In this document: positions 24,939 to 36,491 of the stretch, in pieces
Position numbering within the stretch: position 1 is the first letter of the stretch
Layout of the letters: every line of letters starts with the position of its first letter
Origin: Argopecten irradians
Taxonomy: Eukaryota; Mollusca; Bivalvia; Pectinida; Pectinidae
Direction of reading: 5' to 3'
DNA: 64,000 nt
Assembly: GCF_041381155.1 (NCBI RefSeq)
Contig: NC_091138.1
Coordinates: 18,105,255-18,169,254 of the forward strand
Translations under genes and position numbers: made by a program
The notes under the pieces: generated by a model
Databases searched by the model: none
What the model was told of the DNA's origin: nothing
The model's input: only the letters and a program-made list of their open reading frames with translations

Positions 24939-26626
24939 AATATATGGCATATCCTTCAATACAACCGCACACATAAATGTGTCGTACTATTTAGTTCACA
25001 TTTAATATATTATCAAGAATGATATTATGTCTTTTAAGACCGTGGATTCTTTATCTCGTGTCAACAGTACTGGAGTATTCTACTGAGCCAACCGTGGACA
25101 TCTTCCAAACCCCATTAACTGGAATGGACCGATGCTAATCATTTGGCCCGGATATTTACGAAAATCTCCCTAGCTTATGGACAGGGTGATCGCTAATGAT
25201 AATGTGTGAATGTAGGCCATGGGTGCATTAAAGTCGAGGTACTAAAAAGTGCTCAGCCTCTCGCACAGGTCGTTGACTGAAGACGATACTGAAATAAAAA
25301 CGTCCGGTTTAAGGGAAGTGAAATTTATAGTTTTATAGATGGACGTAGGGTTAAGATTCACGCGAGATAAATATGATTTATGTCTTACAGACAGATACCG
25401 GCATGTGTGATGAACGTCTTTATTTCAAATAATGAATCAACATCACATCATTTAAGATAGTTTTATTGCAATTTTTAACCAACACAATTAGGTATCATAT
25501 CATAGCAGCCCCACTTCATCTTACAACCACACAAACAAATATAACATTGTGGTCCAAAATTAGACACGCGAGATGACTGTCAAATGTATTTGATTTGTAT
25601 ACAAATAAAATTTATAACACATTTTATGAGGAAAGAAATTAAAAAAAAAACTAGACCAGAAGCTATTGCAACAAATTGATCTATATGCGAAAAAGGGAGA
25701 ACTGGAGAGCCGATAAGTATAGTCCAATTTACACTTTGATAATCAATAAATACATACACATACTCCATTATCATTCATTTGAACAAACATGGTAGCCCTT
25801 AATCCAATCTAGTTATCATAAATATAACTTGACATTTGCAAGAGTTTAATTGACTCACAGGGACTCTTGATAATTTATAGTTTTCGTAAATATAAATTGA
25901 CATTTGCAAGAGTTTAATTGACTGTGTACGGATATTGCTCCAAAAAGGCCAATATATTCACAACAAGCCACATACATGCTGATCATATAGGTAGCGTAAG
26001 CTATTTCTTCAGTTTAATCTGTATTGTGATATATCACTTTATTTGTGAAATGTGTTAAGTCTTGTAAACTCATAAAGTACTAGATTCTACTGATTTATAT
26101 TTCGTATGTAATAGCATATGTTAGTAAAATACTAAATTGACTATACATGGAATACATGATGGGACATCATAACTAGCGTCTGTAATTTCATATTAAAGGG
26201 ACAGTTGCGCAGTTATTGATAACCAATGTTTTATGACGATTAACGATGCGGTTTGATAACTCCAGCAAAATGATCGATTAACGATGCGGTTTGAAAACTC
26301 CAGCAAAATGATAACATGTTGTTCACAACCCATTGACATGGGAATTACATATGTAGTTACACAATGACATAGGAGTTACATATGTAGTTACACAATGACA
26401 TGGAAATTACATATGTAGTTACAGTTTATAAGACATAAAACAGATGTTTTAGGAATCTAAATTTAAATTCAGCAAAATCCCTGCTTCTACTTTGCGACCA
26501 ATTTTTTAAAAATTCGTTCTACATGGAGGATAGAAAAAATATAAAAGCAAAATAAATTTCACGGACTGCTTTTGCTGTTAAAAAAAACCACAACAACAAA
26601 AAAAAAACAAAAAAAGACTTGCAGCT
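24939..26626. other. Intergenic, short local duplications
   Basis: No gene seen. Local repeats: TTGACATTTGCAAGAGTTTA twice near 25829 and 25899; a unit of about 37-38 bp containing GATTAACGATGCGGTTTGA twice at 26236-26312; and an approximately 31-bp unit with TTACATATGTAGTTACA three times at 26330-26422. The 3' UTR of the receptor gene probably occupies its right part. Confidence 0.5.
26038..26043 (-). terminator. Possible polyadenylation signal of the receptor gene
   Basis: AATAAA on the minus strand (TTTATT on plus), about 585 nt past the stop codon. It is the first canonical hexamer I noticed downstream; no transcript evidence. Confidence 0.3.
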
Positions 26627-28825
26627 TTAGCAGGCCGACTCACTGTTCTGAGTTTTACCAGACTTCACCGAAGTGATCTGTGTTCTGTTGGACTTTGAAG
26701 ATGTGCTATTTGAACTATTTGAGCTCAGGTCATAAAACATGTGACAGACCTGCAGACAAGCACAGAGCCGTGTCGATTTTAGGAGACGGAGGACCTTTGA
26801 GGAACACACAAATGATAGGAAGATAAGTACGCCCTGCAAGGCATTGAAAACTATAAACACGTACCAAAATGGCGGTAAATTTGCAAATGTTGCCACACAT
26901 GCAAAGGCCCATGTAAATCCCATTACAAAGGACAGTTTGAGATATATGAGCAATTTACAAGTTTGTTGCTTTTGGAGAATGCGTGAGGTATCTTTATCCG
27001 ATTTATAGATGGCTCTGGCTGTGAAAATAAATAATACAATATTGATGAACACCAAGACGAATGAAGGAATCAAGAAATAGTATAATAGTGCATAACTGTT
27101 TGAAATCCAACAAATGGCTTCTCCATATTTGGGTCTTGAGTTCGATTCTGTTGCTGCAAAATCGAAAATGATAGCAACGCAGACGACAGCTGCGGGTGTC
27201 AACCAGCTGTAGAGAGAATACCAAACAAACTGCTGTACACTGTCAGGTCGCGACTGAGCAAAACCTCTTGAAAATGTTAGAAATATATCAACTGCCATCA
27301 CATTCATCCAGAAAAATGCAGCCAAGTAGGCATAATGCATCACTATAGCGATCGCAGTGCACAGATGGTCTGTACCAATGGCGAGAGGCGCCAGGATGAA
27401 GAGCACCTGGGCCACGAGAAGGCTTGCCATCAGACAAATCAAGTTCTTACCGGGGATATTTTGTAACTTTGAAAAGCAGGCGTAGATCGTCAGGCCCAGA
27501 CACAGGGCTGTAATTGATAAACATTGGCACACTACAGATAGAACACTCTCAAAGTTGCTAAAAACGAACGTTATACTATCACTTTCCAGCGGGCGTGATT
27601 GATTTCCGAAATTCTGGACACATACCAAGGCAAAACCTGCGCCTATGTACGAGTCGTTTTTACTGTAAATATATCCAGAAGATAAAATAAATACTTGATC
27701 TGTGTTAATCACTCTGTATTCAGTTTGGTTGAGACGTAAGAACGGGCAGGACAGATGGTGTTCGTCATCCAATGATGTTTCCGAGATGTTGGTATCTTCC
27801 ATAGGGGATAATTTACATGTCCTGTCTTTGTATACAAATGGTACATCACAAAATATTTGGCGGCAGGTTTCAGCCAGTGGATCGAATATCCAAGACTCTG
27901 GACATAGATTAGAAAAGTCTTTCTGGTTTGTCCTGTCAGCTGCTCTCCTGGCGGACGACACACCAGTACTCTTGAGTCCGTGAAGGTCCACCAACAATCT
28001 ATAACTATAGTTGATGGGCTTGCGCTTGTTTGGGTTTCTGGGGAATATGTCCACACTGTTCGGATCACACGATAAATTGGCGAAATTTTCCCCGTTACAC
28101 AACGCGCATTGAATGTTTTTATATATAGCATTGCCATAAACCAGAGCTCTGCTTTCACGTTGGCATCTTTCGTTTGTGGTTTCCTCTTCACAAGTGTCAA
28201 TGACTGGGAGACATTCTCTTGGTTCAAAACCTACCAATGATGGAGGCGGTTCGTGGACAATTCTACAGTGCGAATCGTTTCGTAGGTCAGGTAAAGAATA
28301 ATTTCTGCCGTAGAGGTCAACCTTCCATGCACAATCAATTCCCGACCTCCATGTAACATATTCCTCCATGTGGCACATTGCGCAGTACATATTTCTGTAT
28401 AGAACGCCGGTTCGGACACCGGTTACCGGGGTCCGTATCGTGATGTCATCGTCATAGGTCCCATTCTCACATAATATCTTTAAATTCTCGTTATTTTTGA
28501 TACCCGGACAATTGTCAATGATATACACGTACGCTTTTTCTTTAATTTCCGGTACATATTGACAAGATATGTAAGTGTTACGTTGTTTGACAATTTTGTC
28601 CTGATCAACATCCAAACAGCAGTCATCGTATGTTTGACACGTGTCATCGCACGCGCACAGATTGGTCACACTGCTTACATTATCGGCACATGTCCAGCTG
28701 TTTTGGCATGTCTGACTTCCTAAATTCCATTCCAATTGTAAATTGTCAATCATATCTTGGCATCGAAAACAAGGTGTTATCACAACAAAAAGTATCGTAA
28801 GTATCAATAATGATAACGCTCCCAT
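26627..28825 (-). CDS. Somatomedin-B-containing secretin/Methuselah-type 7TM receptor, single exon
   Basis: 732 residues, no intron. Residues 1-22 are a hydrophobic signal peptide. Residues about 40-73 carry a Cys pattern with CACDDTCQTYDDCCLD, typical of a somatomedin-B domain. The ectodomain (74-420) has many N-glycosylation sequons and two CAMC/CALC blocks (148-151 and 240-243, in YRNMYCAMCH and YKNIQCALCN). Seven membrane segments fall at about 425-451, 459-483, 488-518, 532-556, 578-606, 624-649 and 652-674, with MHYAYLAAFFWMNVMAVDIF in TM3 and WYVFIVFNALQGVLIF in TM7, as in class B/adhesion and Methuselah-like receptors. No GPS-type cleavage motif (HLTxF) is visible before TM1. The Ser-rich tail 700-732 may be phosphorylated. 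Such orphan receptors are expanded in molluscs; the ligand is unknown. Confidence 0.9.
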   Translation of the reverse strand: MGALSLLILTILFVVITPCFRCQDMIDNLQLEWNLGSQTCQNSWTCADNVSSVTNLCACDDTCQTYDDCCLDVDQDKIVKQRNTYISCQYVPEIKEKAYVYIIDNCPGIKNNENLKILCENGTYDDDITIRTPVTGVRTGVLYRNMYCAMCHMEEYVTWRSGIDCAWKVDLYGRNYSLPDLRNDSHCRIVHEPPPSLVGFEPRECLPVIDTCEEETTNERCQRESRALVYGNAIYKNIQCALCNGENFANLSCDPNSVDIFPRNPNKRKPINYSYRLLVDLHGLKSTGVSSARRAADRTNQKDFSNLCPESWIFDPLAETCRQIFCDVPFVYKDRTCKLSPMEDTNISETSLDDEHHLSCPFLRLNQTEYRVINTDQVFILSSGYIYSKNDSYIGAGFALVCVQNFGNQSRPLESDSITFVFSNFESVLSVVCQCLSITALCLGLTIYACFSKLQNIPGKNLICLMASLLVAQVLFILAPLAIGTDHLCTAIAIVMHYAYLAAFFWMNVMAVDIFLTFSRGFAQSRPDSVQQFVWYSLYSWLTPAAVVCVAIIFDFAATESNSRPKYGEAICWISNSYALLYYFLIPSFVLVFINIVLFIFTARAIYKSDKDTSRILQKQQTCKLLIYLKLSFVMGFTWAFACVATFANLPPFWYVFIVFNALQGVLIFLSFVCSSKVLRLLKSTRLCACLQVCHMFYDLSSNSSNSTSSKSNRTQITSVKSGKTQNSESAC

Positions 28826-31015
28826 GTCTTCTCGGGTTGTGATCTGGATTCTGTGTGGAGCTCTCTAACTGTAGAGGTGTTATTAAGTATGGGGCTTAAA
28901 TGATACGGCCCGGGGATGAGGTCGTGAGGGAGAGATGTACGTAGAGGTATACATGATTGGCGGAAGCTTGATAAGTTTATTCTTATGTTATCAGTGGGCG
29001 GCATATGTATGTATATTTACCCATTAATATTAATCGTACTTAACTAACCCACACATCAGTTGGTGTAAACCATAGAAATAAAATAAGTCGTTAAGCGCAT
29101 TTGTTTTTTATTCTTGAAAATGAGAACACAATTTTGTCTCAAGCCAACAGTGCTTCAAAGCTAACGTTTGATGCTGGAAATACAGTCATCGGTAAGAGCA
29201 ATATTTATATTAACATTCAGCACGATGCACTCCACTCCGGAAGTTTTCTAATGACTTTCTCTTTGGTGTGTATACATTTCAGGGAATGGGAAATAAATAC
29301 GATCAAACATTCACCGAACGTGACATTTCGAACAAGTTAGATGAACCGGACACCACCCCATTACAAAACAATAGACTGTTATTAGTAAATGTCGGACACA
29401 CCATTGCTTAACTATTTGTTTGCTTAGTTTGTTTTTAAGCTTGCTAAACCGCCAATAGTACTTTTAAAGTTGAATAAACTGTTAAACAGTGGAATGACAT
29501 TTTGGCATTATTGAACAAGGTCTGTGTCGCTATTTTTGTATTTATTTTGGAGATTAAATCAATAGCTACCGTTTTCGACGTAATCACATCTTTGTTATGA
29601 TATCACAAAACAACCAACTAACAAACCGTTTAATTTTTCATGCTTGTTACTAAAATATTCACGGCGTTTGGCGGAAAGTCGAATGAACGTCTAACTTGCT
29701 ATAGCACAGAGCCTCTAACGTCTCCCATTCTAACAGTATAAGACGTGTCAATCACTTACCACATAAAAACAAGGGTATCTTATAAGTATATTATTACATC
29801 AGTAGAGCTAAATGGTGAGTCATTCTATGTGTATTTTTAACGTACCATTCCAGTTCTACACCGATAGAATTACATTAGAATTCTACATAAGTTTGTTTAC
29901 ACTGCAGATAAATAAACTCTATAGAATGTGGCAGCCCAGCAATCTCTGGTACTGCATATGTATCTTCCAGACTACCTAAAAAAGTAATAATTAAGATAAG
30001 GTGTCCCGGAACATTGAACGTCTTATGTTTCATAATTATTAATTATAATATTAATAGTTATAATTATTGGTGTTTTAAAACGTATGTGCATGGAAATGGG
30101 GATGGGAGCGATTTCATATGTTGGAAAAGAAGCTAAGGCCCACTACCTTTCCGAAATGGCTTTTAATTTCTAAAATGGAAATTTAAAACGGGATCGATGA
30201 TTTTGTAGAGTTACAAAAGTTATTAACTTACCGTTAATACTATACGTATCATTACCTATTGAACAATTTGATTAAAATAAATAAAATGTTAATTTTTATA
30301 CCGATAGTCGTCTTATGTTTCCCGCCGTCGTCCTAAGTACCGCAATGTAGTTGACTAAAACTGCGCCAGACGGTAAAACAGCGAAATGACTTTCCACTGT
30401 TATCATAGATTACACAGGGAATCTTGTATTTGTTTGGTGTTGTAACCTCACCTTACTGCATACTTCTAACCTCTCACAAAAGAAAAGTGTGGCCAATAAA
30501 TATCTTGCTACCACAGTTGACTCCACAATAACCCCCTTTCATGGCCAATCAGAATTATTTGACCATGAAAGGGGCTTAACTCCCCATTCACGGCTAATCA
30601 TGATTATAAAATGACCATGAAAGGGGCTGGACATCTGTGCAGTCCACCATGGTAACAAATGCTGTAAGAGAGGGGAGATAATCATTTCTCACTTTGTTCT
30701 TATAATTAGATTAATCAATAGACCAACTAACCAATGCTGAAAAATTTTAAAAAATACAATGCAATAAGAAAATCACATTTATTTAAATGTACATCAAAAA
30801 GCTTAATTAATTATCATTTCAATTAATTATTATATGATAGCAACTTCATATTGTAAGGAAGATGTAACTCTTCAGGAACCTTTATATCAACAAATGATAA
30901 TCTTAAATAAAATTAACTTACATTTAAAGTTTCCGACAATTTCCTTTTTGTTTAGTTATTTTCTTGCAATCACTGAGCAGAGCTTGATAATAATCCAATT
31001 GTTCAAATACAGTAC
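28826..31015. other. Receptor upstream region and intergenic repeats
   Basis: No gene found. At about 30134-30470 is a diverged copy of the family at 55860-56263 (GGCCCACTACCTTTCCGAAA). At 30530-30630, CCCCTTTCATGGCCAATCA and ACCATGAAAGGGGC repeat in opposite orientations. The receptor promoter should lie just right of 28825, but no TATA box is convincing. Confidence 0.45.
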
Positions 31016-31023
31016 ATATCTCC

Positions 31024-31448
31024 AAGGATTTATAAGTGAGAAGGATTCGTGTCTGTCTCTTTCCACTACTAAACACCACGCGAGACGCTTATGAACCGGG
31101 AATAAAAACCGTTTTTCTCAACAAATACTTGTCTTATCGAGTCAAACGAAACACCAATGTAAAGTAAATGAAATTACACAACGTTTATAACTTGCTTTAA
31201 AGACGGAAGATTTAGAAGAAATGTCTTAAACTTTCGTTAAAAAAACACGACCGCTCATGAAATGGCAGCACGCTTCAGAAAGTAAGACGGTAACCCTCGC
31301 ACCCCCATGCTACATCAAAGGCTGCGGCGGCAGATATCAAAGGAAATCAGTCGTCGCCCAACGTCACGGTCAGTGCACAAACACAAAAGCGCATGCGCTG
31401 TCTTTGCCCAAAACTCAGTGTGACTTATCCTTCTCATATACGTCCTTG
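31024..31448 (+). mobile_element. hAT MITE, AAGGATTTATAA family, copy 1
   Basis: 425 bp. Ends AAGGATTTATAAGTGAGAAG and CTTCTCATATACGTCCTTG; flanks ATATCTCC at 31016-31023 and 31449-31456 (exact 8 bp). Open frames inside are not recognisable proteins. Confidence 0.9.
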
Positions 31449-31760
31449 ATATCTCCTAAACTCATTTTGATACAGCATTTTGCAGAATCAAAGTTTTTAT
31501 CTCTACACATGGTAAAACTCCTTGTGCTCCTTACGATGGACAATGACAAACTGATGTATTGAGCAAAGAACCTCTAATACTGAAAAGTGCTCACAAGCAT
31601 AATAGGTACAGGTAAATCAAATCGAGAACAATTGGAGGATCACGGGTATAGGGATTGAAAAGTGAATAGTTTTCAATCAACCTGTCTTTTTGTTCGAGGT
31701 TAAGAAGCATGCAGTAAGTCAGTTATTGCATGATTTCTCGTCACTCGGGACTTTTTTGAC

Positions 31761-33371
31761 GATACTTTGACAAAAGTTTACGCTTTCATACTTGCAAATT
31801 CTGATTTTAAAATGGTTTCTTATTGTTTCACAGGTTACGGATGTTAACATTTTTATATTTTCATTTGTTCATTGCTAAATTTTAGTGTCGAAGCCACCTA
31901 TCGAAGCGCCGCCGGGCCATCACACGTAGGCCTACCCGATTTTGTCCATACGTATAAATTCAGGTTGTGAAAAGGTGTTTATGAAACGATGATCTATTTC
32001 AATGTATAATGTTTCTGGTATACACTACTGTTTTACACGTACACGTATGGCTGACGATCTCGTAAAATAATATGGCGATCTCGTAAAATAATATTTTTAA
32101 TATTTCATTTCAGCCGCTTTTATGCCATGGACTGCCGGCTGTGTTAAGTCTCAAACTGAAGTGGTATTACTTTTGGATAATTGGAATACCTATTAGGTAG
32201 ACTTCATTTAAATTGATATAAATTACAGATCGTAGTACTGTAAATGCCGACCAGGATACATTGCGCACGGCTTCGAGAATCCTAAATACTCAAAGTTTTG
32301 TTTAAAAATATGAGAAAAAGAACCTACAAACTGACTCATTTGTATGTTGTAAACTAAATCCCAAAATTGATGACAAAAATAACCAGAATACGTAATTTGA
32401 TGACACTAAAAATGGACGAAATTCGGGTTCTCGGCTGTACTGTAATGGCTGCCGTGGGCTTGGGGTAATCTACGAAAGCAAATGTTTAATTTTGCACTAA
32501 TCACACATCGTAAAGTGTTTTATCAAGAAACACTTCGAAAACAGTAATTGCTTATAATTATATTTTGAGGAACTTTGAATTTAATTTGTAATTTCAAGTT
32601 GATATTTGCAATATATCTGTCAATGTTTATACGTAATGGCGACCGTGTTTTCTCGTAGCGGTCGAAAATGGAGTATAAACAGAGTAAAATATATGAATAC
32701 TATAAGTTTAAATTCATATATTATTATAAAATATTTTTATTTACACTTTTTGAAATGTAAATAACGCAATAGTTCTCGGATTGGCGTTCTATTTATTACA
32801 ATAAAATGTAAACTAACATCGCAAGCGGCTGTGTTCCTACAAGGATTTATAAGTGAGAAGGATTCGTGTCTGTCTCTTTACATTACTAAACACCACGCGA
32901 GACGCTTATGAACCGGGAATAAAAACCGTTTTTCTCAACAAATACTTGTCTTATCGAGTCAAACGAAACACCAATGTAAAGTAAATAAAATTTCACAACG
33001 TTTATAACTTGCTTTAAAGACGGAAAATTTAGAAAAAATGTCTTAAACTATCGTTAAAAAAATACGACCGCCACGAAATGGCAGCACGCTTCAGAAAGTA
33101 AGACGGTAACCCTCGCACCCCCATGCTACATCAAAGGCTGCGGCGGCGGATATCAAAGGAAATCAGTCGTCGCCCAACGTCATGGTCAGTGCACAAACAC
33201 AAAAGCGCCTGCGCTGTCTTTGCCTAAAACCCAGTGTGACTTATCCTTCTCATATACGTCCTTGGTTCCTACAATGTTTATAAATGTGTACAGATATATA
33301 AGAGTTGTACCTTTGAGCGCCCGGATGTACCTTTGTGTGACGTCATCGCCATCTTTTCTGAAATCTCCTAT
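31761..33371. repeat. Segmental duplication, copy A
   Basis: About 1.18 kb (excluding the MITE at 32841-33264) matches 33497-34940 head to tail at high identity, from GATACTTTGACAAAAGTTTA to CTGAAATCTCCTAT. No coding frame is conserved between copies. Confidence 0.9.
32841..33264 (+). mobile_element. hAT MITE, AAGGATTTATAA family, copy 2
   Basis: 424 bp, nearly identical to 31024-31448. Flanked by GTTCCTAC at 32833-32840 and 33265-33272 (exact 8 bp). The duplicated locus has the empty site near 34840. Confidence 0.93.
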
Positions 33372-33436
33372 ATAGGAGATTTCAGAAAAGATGGCGTGAC
33401 GTCACAGAAAATTTACATCCGGGTTCTCAAAGGTAC
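33307..33436. repeat. 130-bp imperfect palindrome containing TGACGTCA
   Basis: GTACCTTTGAG...CTGAAATCTCCTAT is followed at once by its inverted copy ending CTCAAAGGTAC. Both arms carry TGACGTCA (CRE-like). Copy B of the segmental duplication has only the left arm. Confidence 0.85.
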
Positions 33437-33496
33437 AAACACAGTATGGCGACTGATAAAAACAATAACAGATACGTACATCCCTGCTTCAAAATA

Positions 33497-34940
33497 GATA
33501 CTTTGTCAAAAGTTTACGCTTTCAGACTTGCAAATTCTGATTTTGAAATGGTTTCTTATTGTTTCACAGGTTACGGATGTTGACATTTTTATATTTTCAT
33601 TTGGTTATTGCTAAATTTTAGTGTCGAAGCCACCTATCGAAGCGCTGCCGGGCCATCACACGTAGGCCTATCCGATTTTGTTCATACGTATAAATTCAGG
33701 TTGTGAAAAGGTGTTTATGAAAAGATGATCTATTTCAATGTATAATGTTTCTGTTATACATGAAAAACTGTTCACAATACGATATGATATAAACAAAACG
33801 TGAACCAGCTGACCAGACCACGGCCGCTCGTGTATGGCTTCGTCGCTGGTAGATCACCGCAGGCCACAGCATTGTTGGGGAAATAAATCATATTAATAAT
33901 TATTAACACTTTTATCTCAAAAAGTACTTGTTTAAGATATATATTCGTTATTTAATATGTACATGTTGTTTTAATGGAATACTCTTGTATCATAACAAAA
34001 TTACGAATAGTAATTAAACTACTGTTTTACACGTACACGTATGGCTGCCGGTCTCGTAAAATAATATGGTGAAATCGTTCAGTTTTCATGCTGTAGATTT
34101 CATTTCTAATATTTCATTATCAGTACCTATTTTTCCCATGGGCTGTGTTAAGTCTCAAACTGAAGTGGTATTACTTTTAGATAAGTGGAATACATATTAG
34201 AGACTTCATTTAAATTGATATAAATTACAGATCGTAGTACTGTAAATGCTGACCAGGATACATATTGCGCACGGCTTCGAGAATCCTAAATACTCAAAGT
34301 TTTGTTTAAAAATATGATAAAAAGAACCTACAAACTGATTCATTTGTATGTTATAAACTAAATCCCAAAATTGATGACAAAAAAATAACCAGAATACGTA
34401 ATTTAATGACACTGAAAATGGACGAAATTCGGGTTCTCGGCTGTACTGTAATGGCTGCCGTGAGCTTGGGGTAATCTACGAAAGCAAATGTTTAATTTTG
34501 CACTAATCACACATCGTAAAGTGTTTTATCAAGAAACACTTCGAAAACAGTAATTGCTTATAATTATATTTTGAGGAACTTTGAATTTAATTTGTAATTT
34601 CAAGTTGATATTTGCAATATATCTGTCAATGTTAATACGTAATGGCGACCGTGTTTTCTCGTAGCGGTCGAAAATGGAGTATAAACAGAGTAAATATATA
34701 TGAATACTATATGTTTAAATTTGTATATTATTGTAAAATATTTTTATTTACACTTTTTGAAATGTAAATAACGCAATAGTTCTCGGATTGGCGTACTATT
34801 TATTACAATAAAATGTAAACAAACATCGCAAGCGGCTGTGTTCCCACAATGTTTATGTGTACAGATATAAGAGTTGTACCTTTGAGCGCCCGGATGTACC
34901 TTTGTGTGACGTCATCGCCATCTTTTCTGAAATCTCCTAT
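33497..34940. repeat. Segmental duplication, copy B
   Basis: Matches 31761-33371 but carries an extra segment of about 255 bp at roughly 33762-34017 and lacks the MITE. The site that received the MITE in copy A reads GTTCCCAC here, uninterrupted. Confidence 0.9.
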
Positions 34941-36491
34941 TACCCCCCTCGCTTCGCTCGGGAGTAATAAATCCCTTATTACTCGAAAGCCATGCAATAA
35001 CCTTTACTTAGGCCACCGGTAGATATTTTCTGATGTTATTGATGTTTTTTTTGCACCGGAAAGGTATAATGAACCTTCAAGTAATCACTTTTGATGACGT
35101 TATTCTCACACGACCACTCAGAAAATTTGTGCCAAATCCCATTGTATATAAAATATTACAATAAAATATGTTAAAATCACTAAACACACGTTGTAGGTAA
35201 TGAGTTTTATGAGATTCAAACTTAGGATAATGATATAGACGGCATACTGAAAACGGAAATTTTGAAACGCCGCTTAAACCATTGAGGAAAGGACGTAGAT
35301 GACTTAAAGGCCTACTACCTTTCCGAAACGGCTTTTAACTTTTAATGTGGGAATGTAAAACAAGATCGATATTTTTGTAGAGTCTTAAAAATTATTAACT
35401 TACCGTTAATACTACATTTATCATCACCTTCTGAACGATTTGATTAAAATAAATAAGTAGTAGACTATCACTGCGCCAGACGGCAAAACAGCGAATTGAC
35501 TCTCCAGTGTTTTCATATATTACGCAGGAAATCTTGCATATGTTTGGTGTAGTAATCTTATTTTAGGTCATGGGTATGCATTTTCTGATGTTATTAATGT
35601 TTATTAAGAAACCTTTATATTTTGCTCCGGAAAGGTAATGTTAATTGACAATGAGAAATATTCTTTTGGGAGCAATTATTATTCGTGATGAAATTTTCCC
35701 CACTTCAGTTTCAAAGTAGAATATTGAACTAGATAATACGTTTGTTATGATGAATAGACCGAACCACTCTTACCAACAAGTCACTTGTACACATAATTTA
35801 ATGGATCAACAAGAGATTGTGTTATCCAGACTAATCAAGATTTCGGAAATAAAAGCACCACAAGTAACATGTTTTTTCATTTAGATATCTACAGATTAAA
35901 CTATTGTGTAATAGAATTTAAACTATTTTGTGGTACCTTTAGGAAATTCTCTAGATTACAGTTGCACGAGAACGATCGCACATCCCTTCATCTATCGCCG
36001 TTCACCATTTTTAGAGAGAACTTTTCATTACAATAATTTGGACGCAAAGAATTTAAAGGTTTATAACAAACGCTTTTGAGAGAAGAAGCATGTATGGATG
36101 TGTAGTGTGAAAGCTAGATGATGGAGTTGATACAATCTAATTTGGAGTTGATGTCGCATGTTCCAAACTGAAAACGTATAGCAATCTAGAATTTCTTCAT
36201 AATTTATTAAGACGAACATTACAATTTGACATCTTACTATGTACACTTGAAGTCAAGGGCACACAACAACACTCTCGTTTAAACAAGATGACCGACAAAA
36301 TGACCCATTTCTGTACTCCGTGAACTTTGGAGTGGGAATGATTCAGATGTCCGTGGTGACGAAGGGACATTCGAGTGTTGACAATCTCATCACTAACACC
36401 ACATAAAGTGTTACATGTATTGTAATAATCCAATGATGATTATGATTGTTCTGTTATGATAGCCCATATTATCGGCCTATTTATTGTTATT
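34941..36491. other. Intergenic, one diverged MITE copy
   Basis: A small hairpin CCCCTCGCTTCGCTCGGG lies at about 34944. At about 35306-35650 is a copy of the TTAA-flanked family with GGCCTACTACCTTTCCGAAA. No gene seen. Confidence 0.45.

Noticed and set aside
27709..28227. 172-codon open frame on the minus strand within the receptor gene
   Set aside because: Different frame of the 732-codon receptor CDS, with no domain features of its own.
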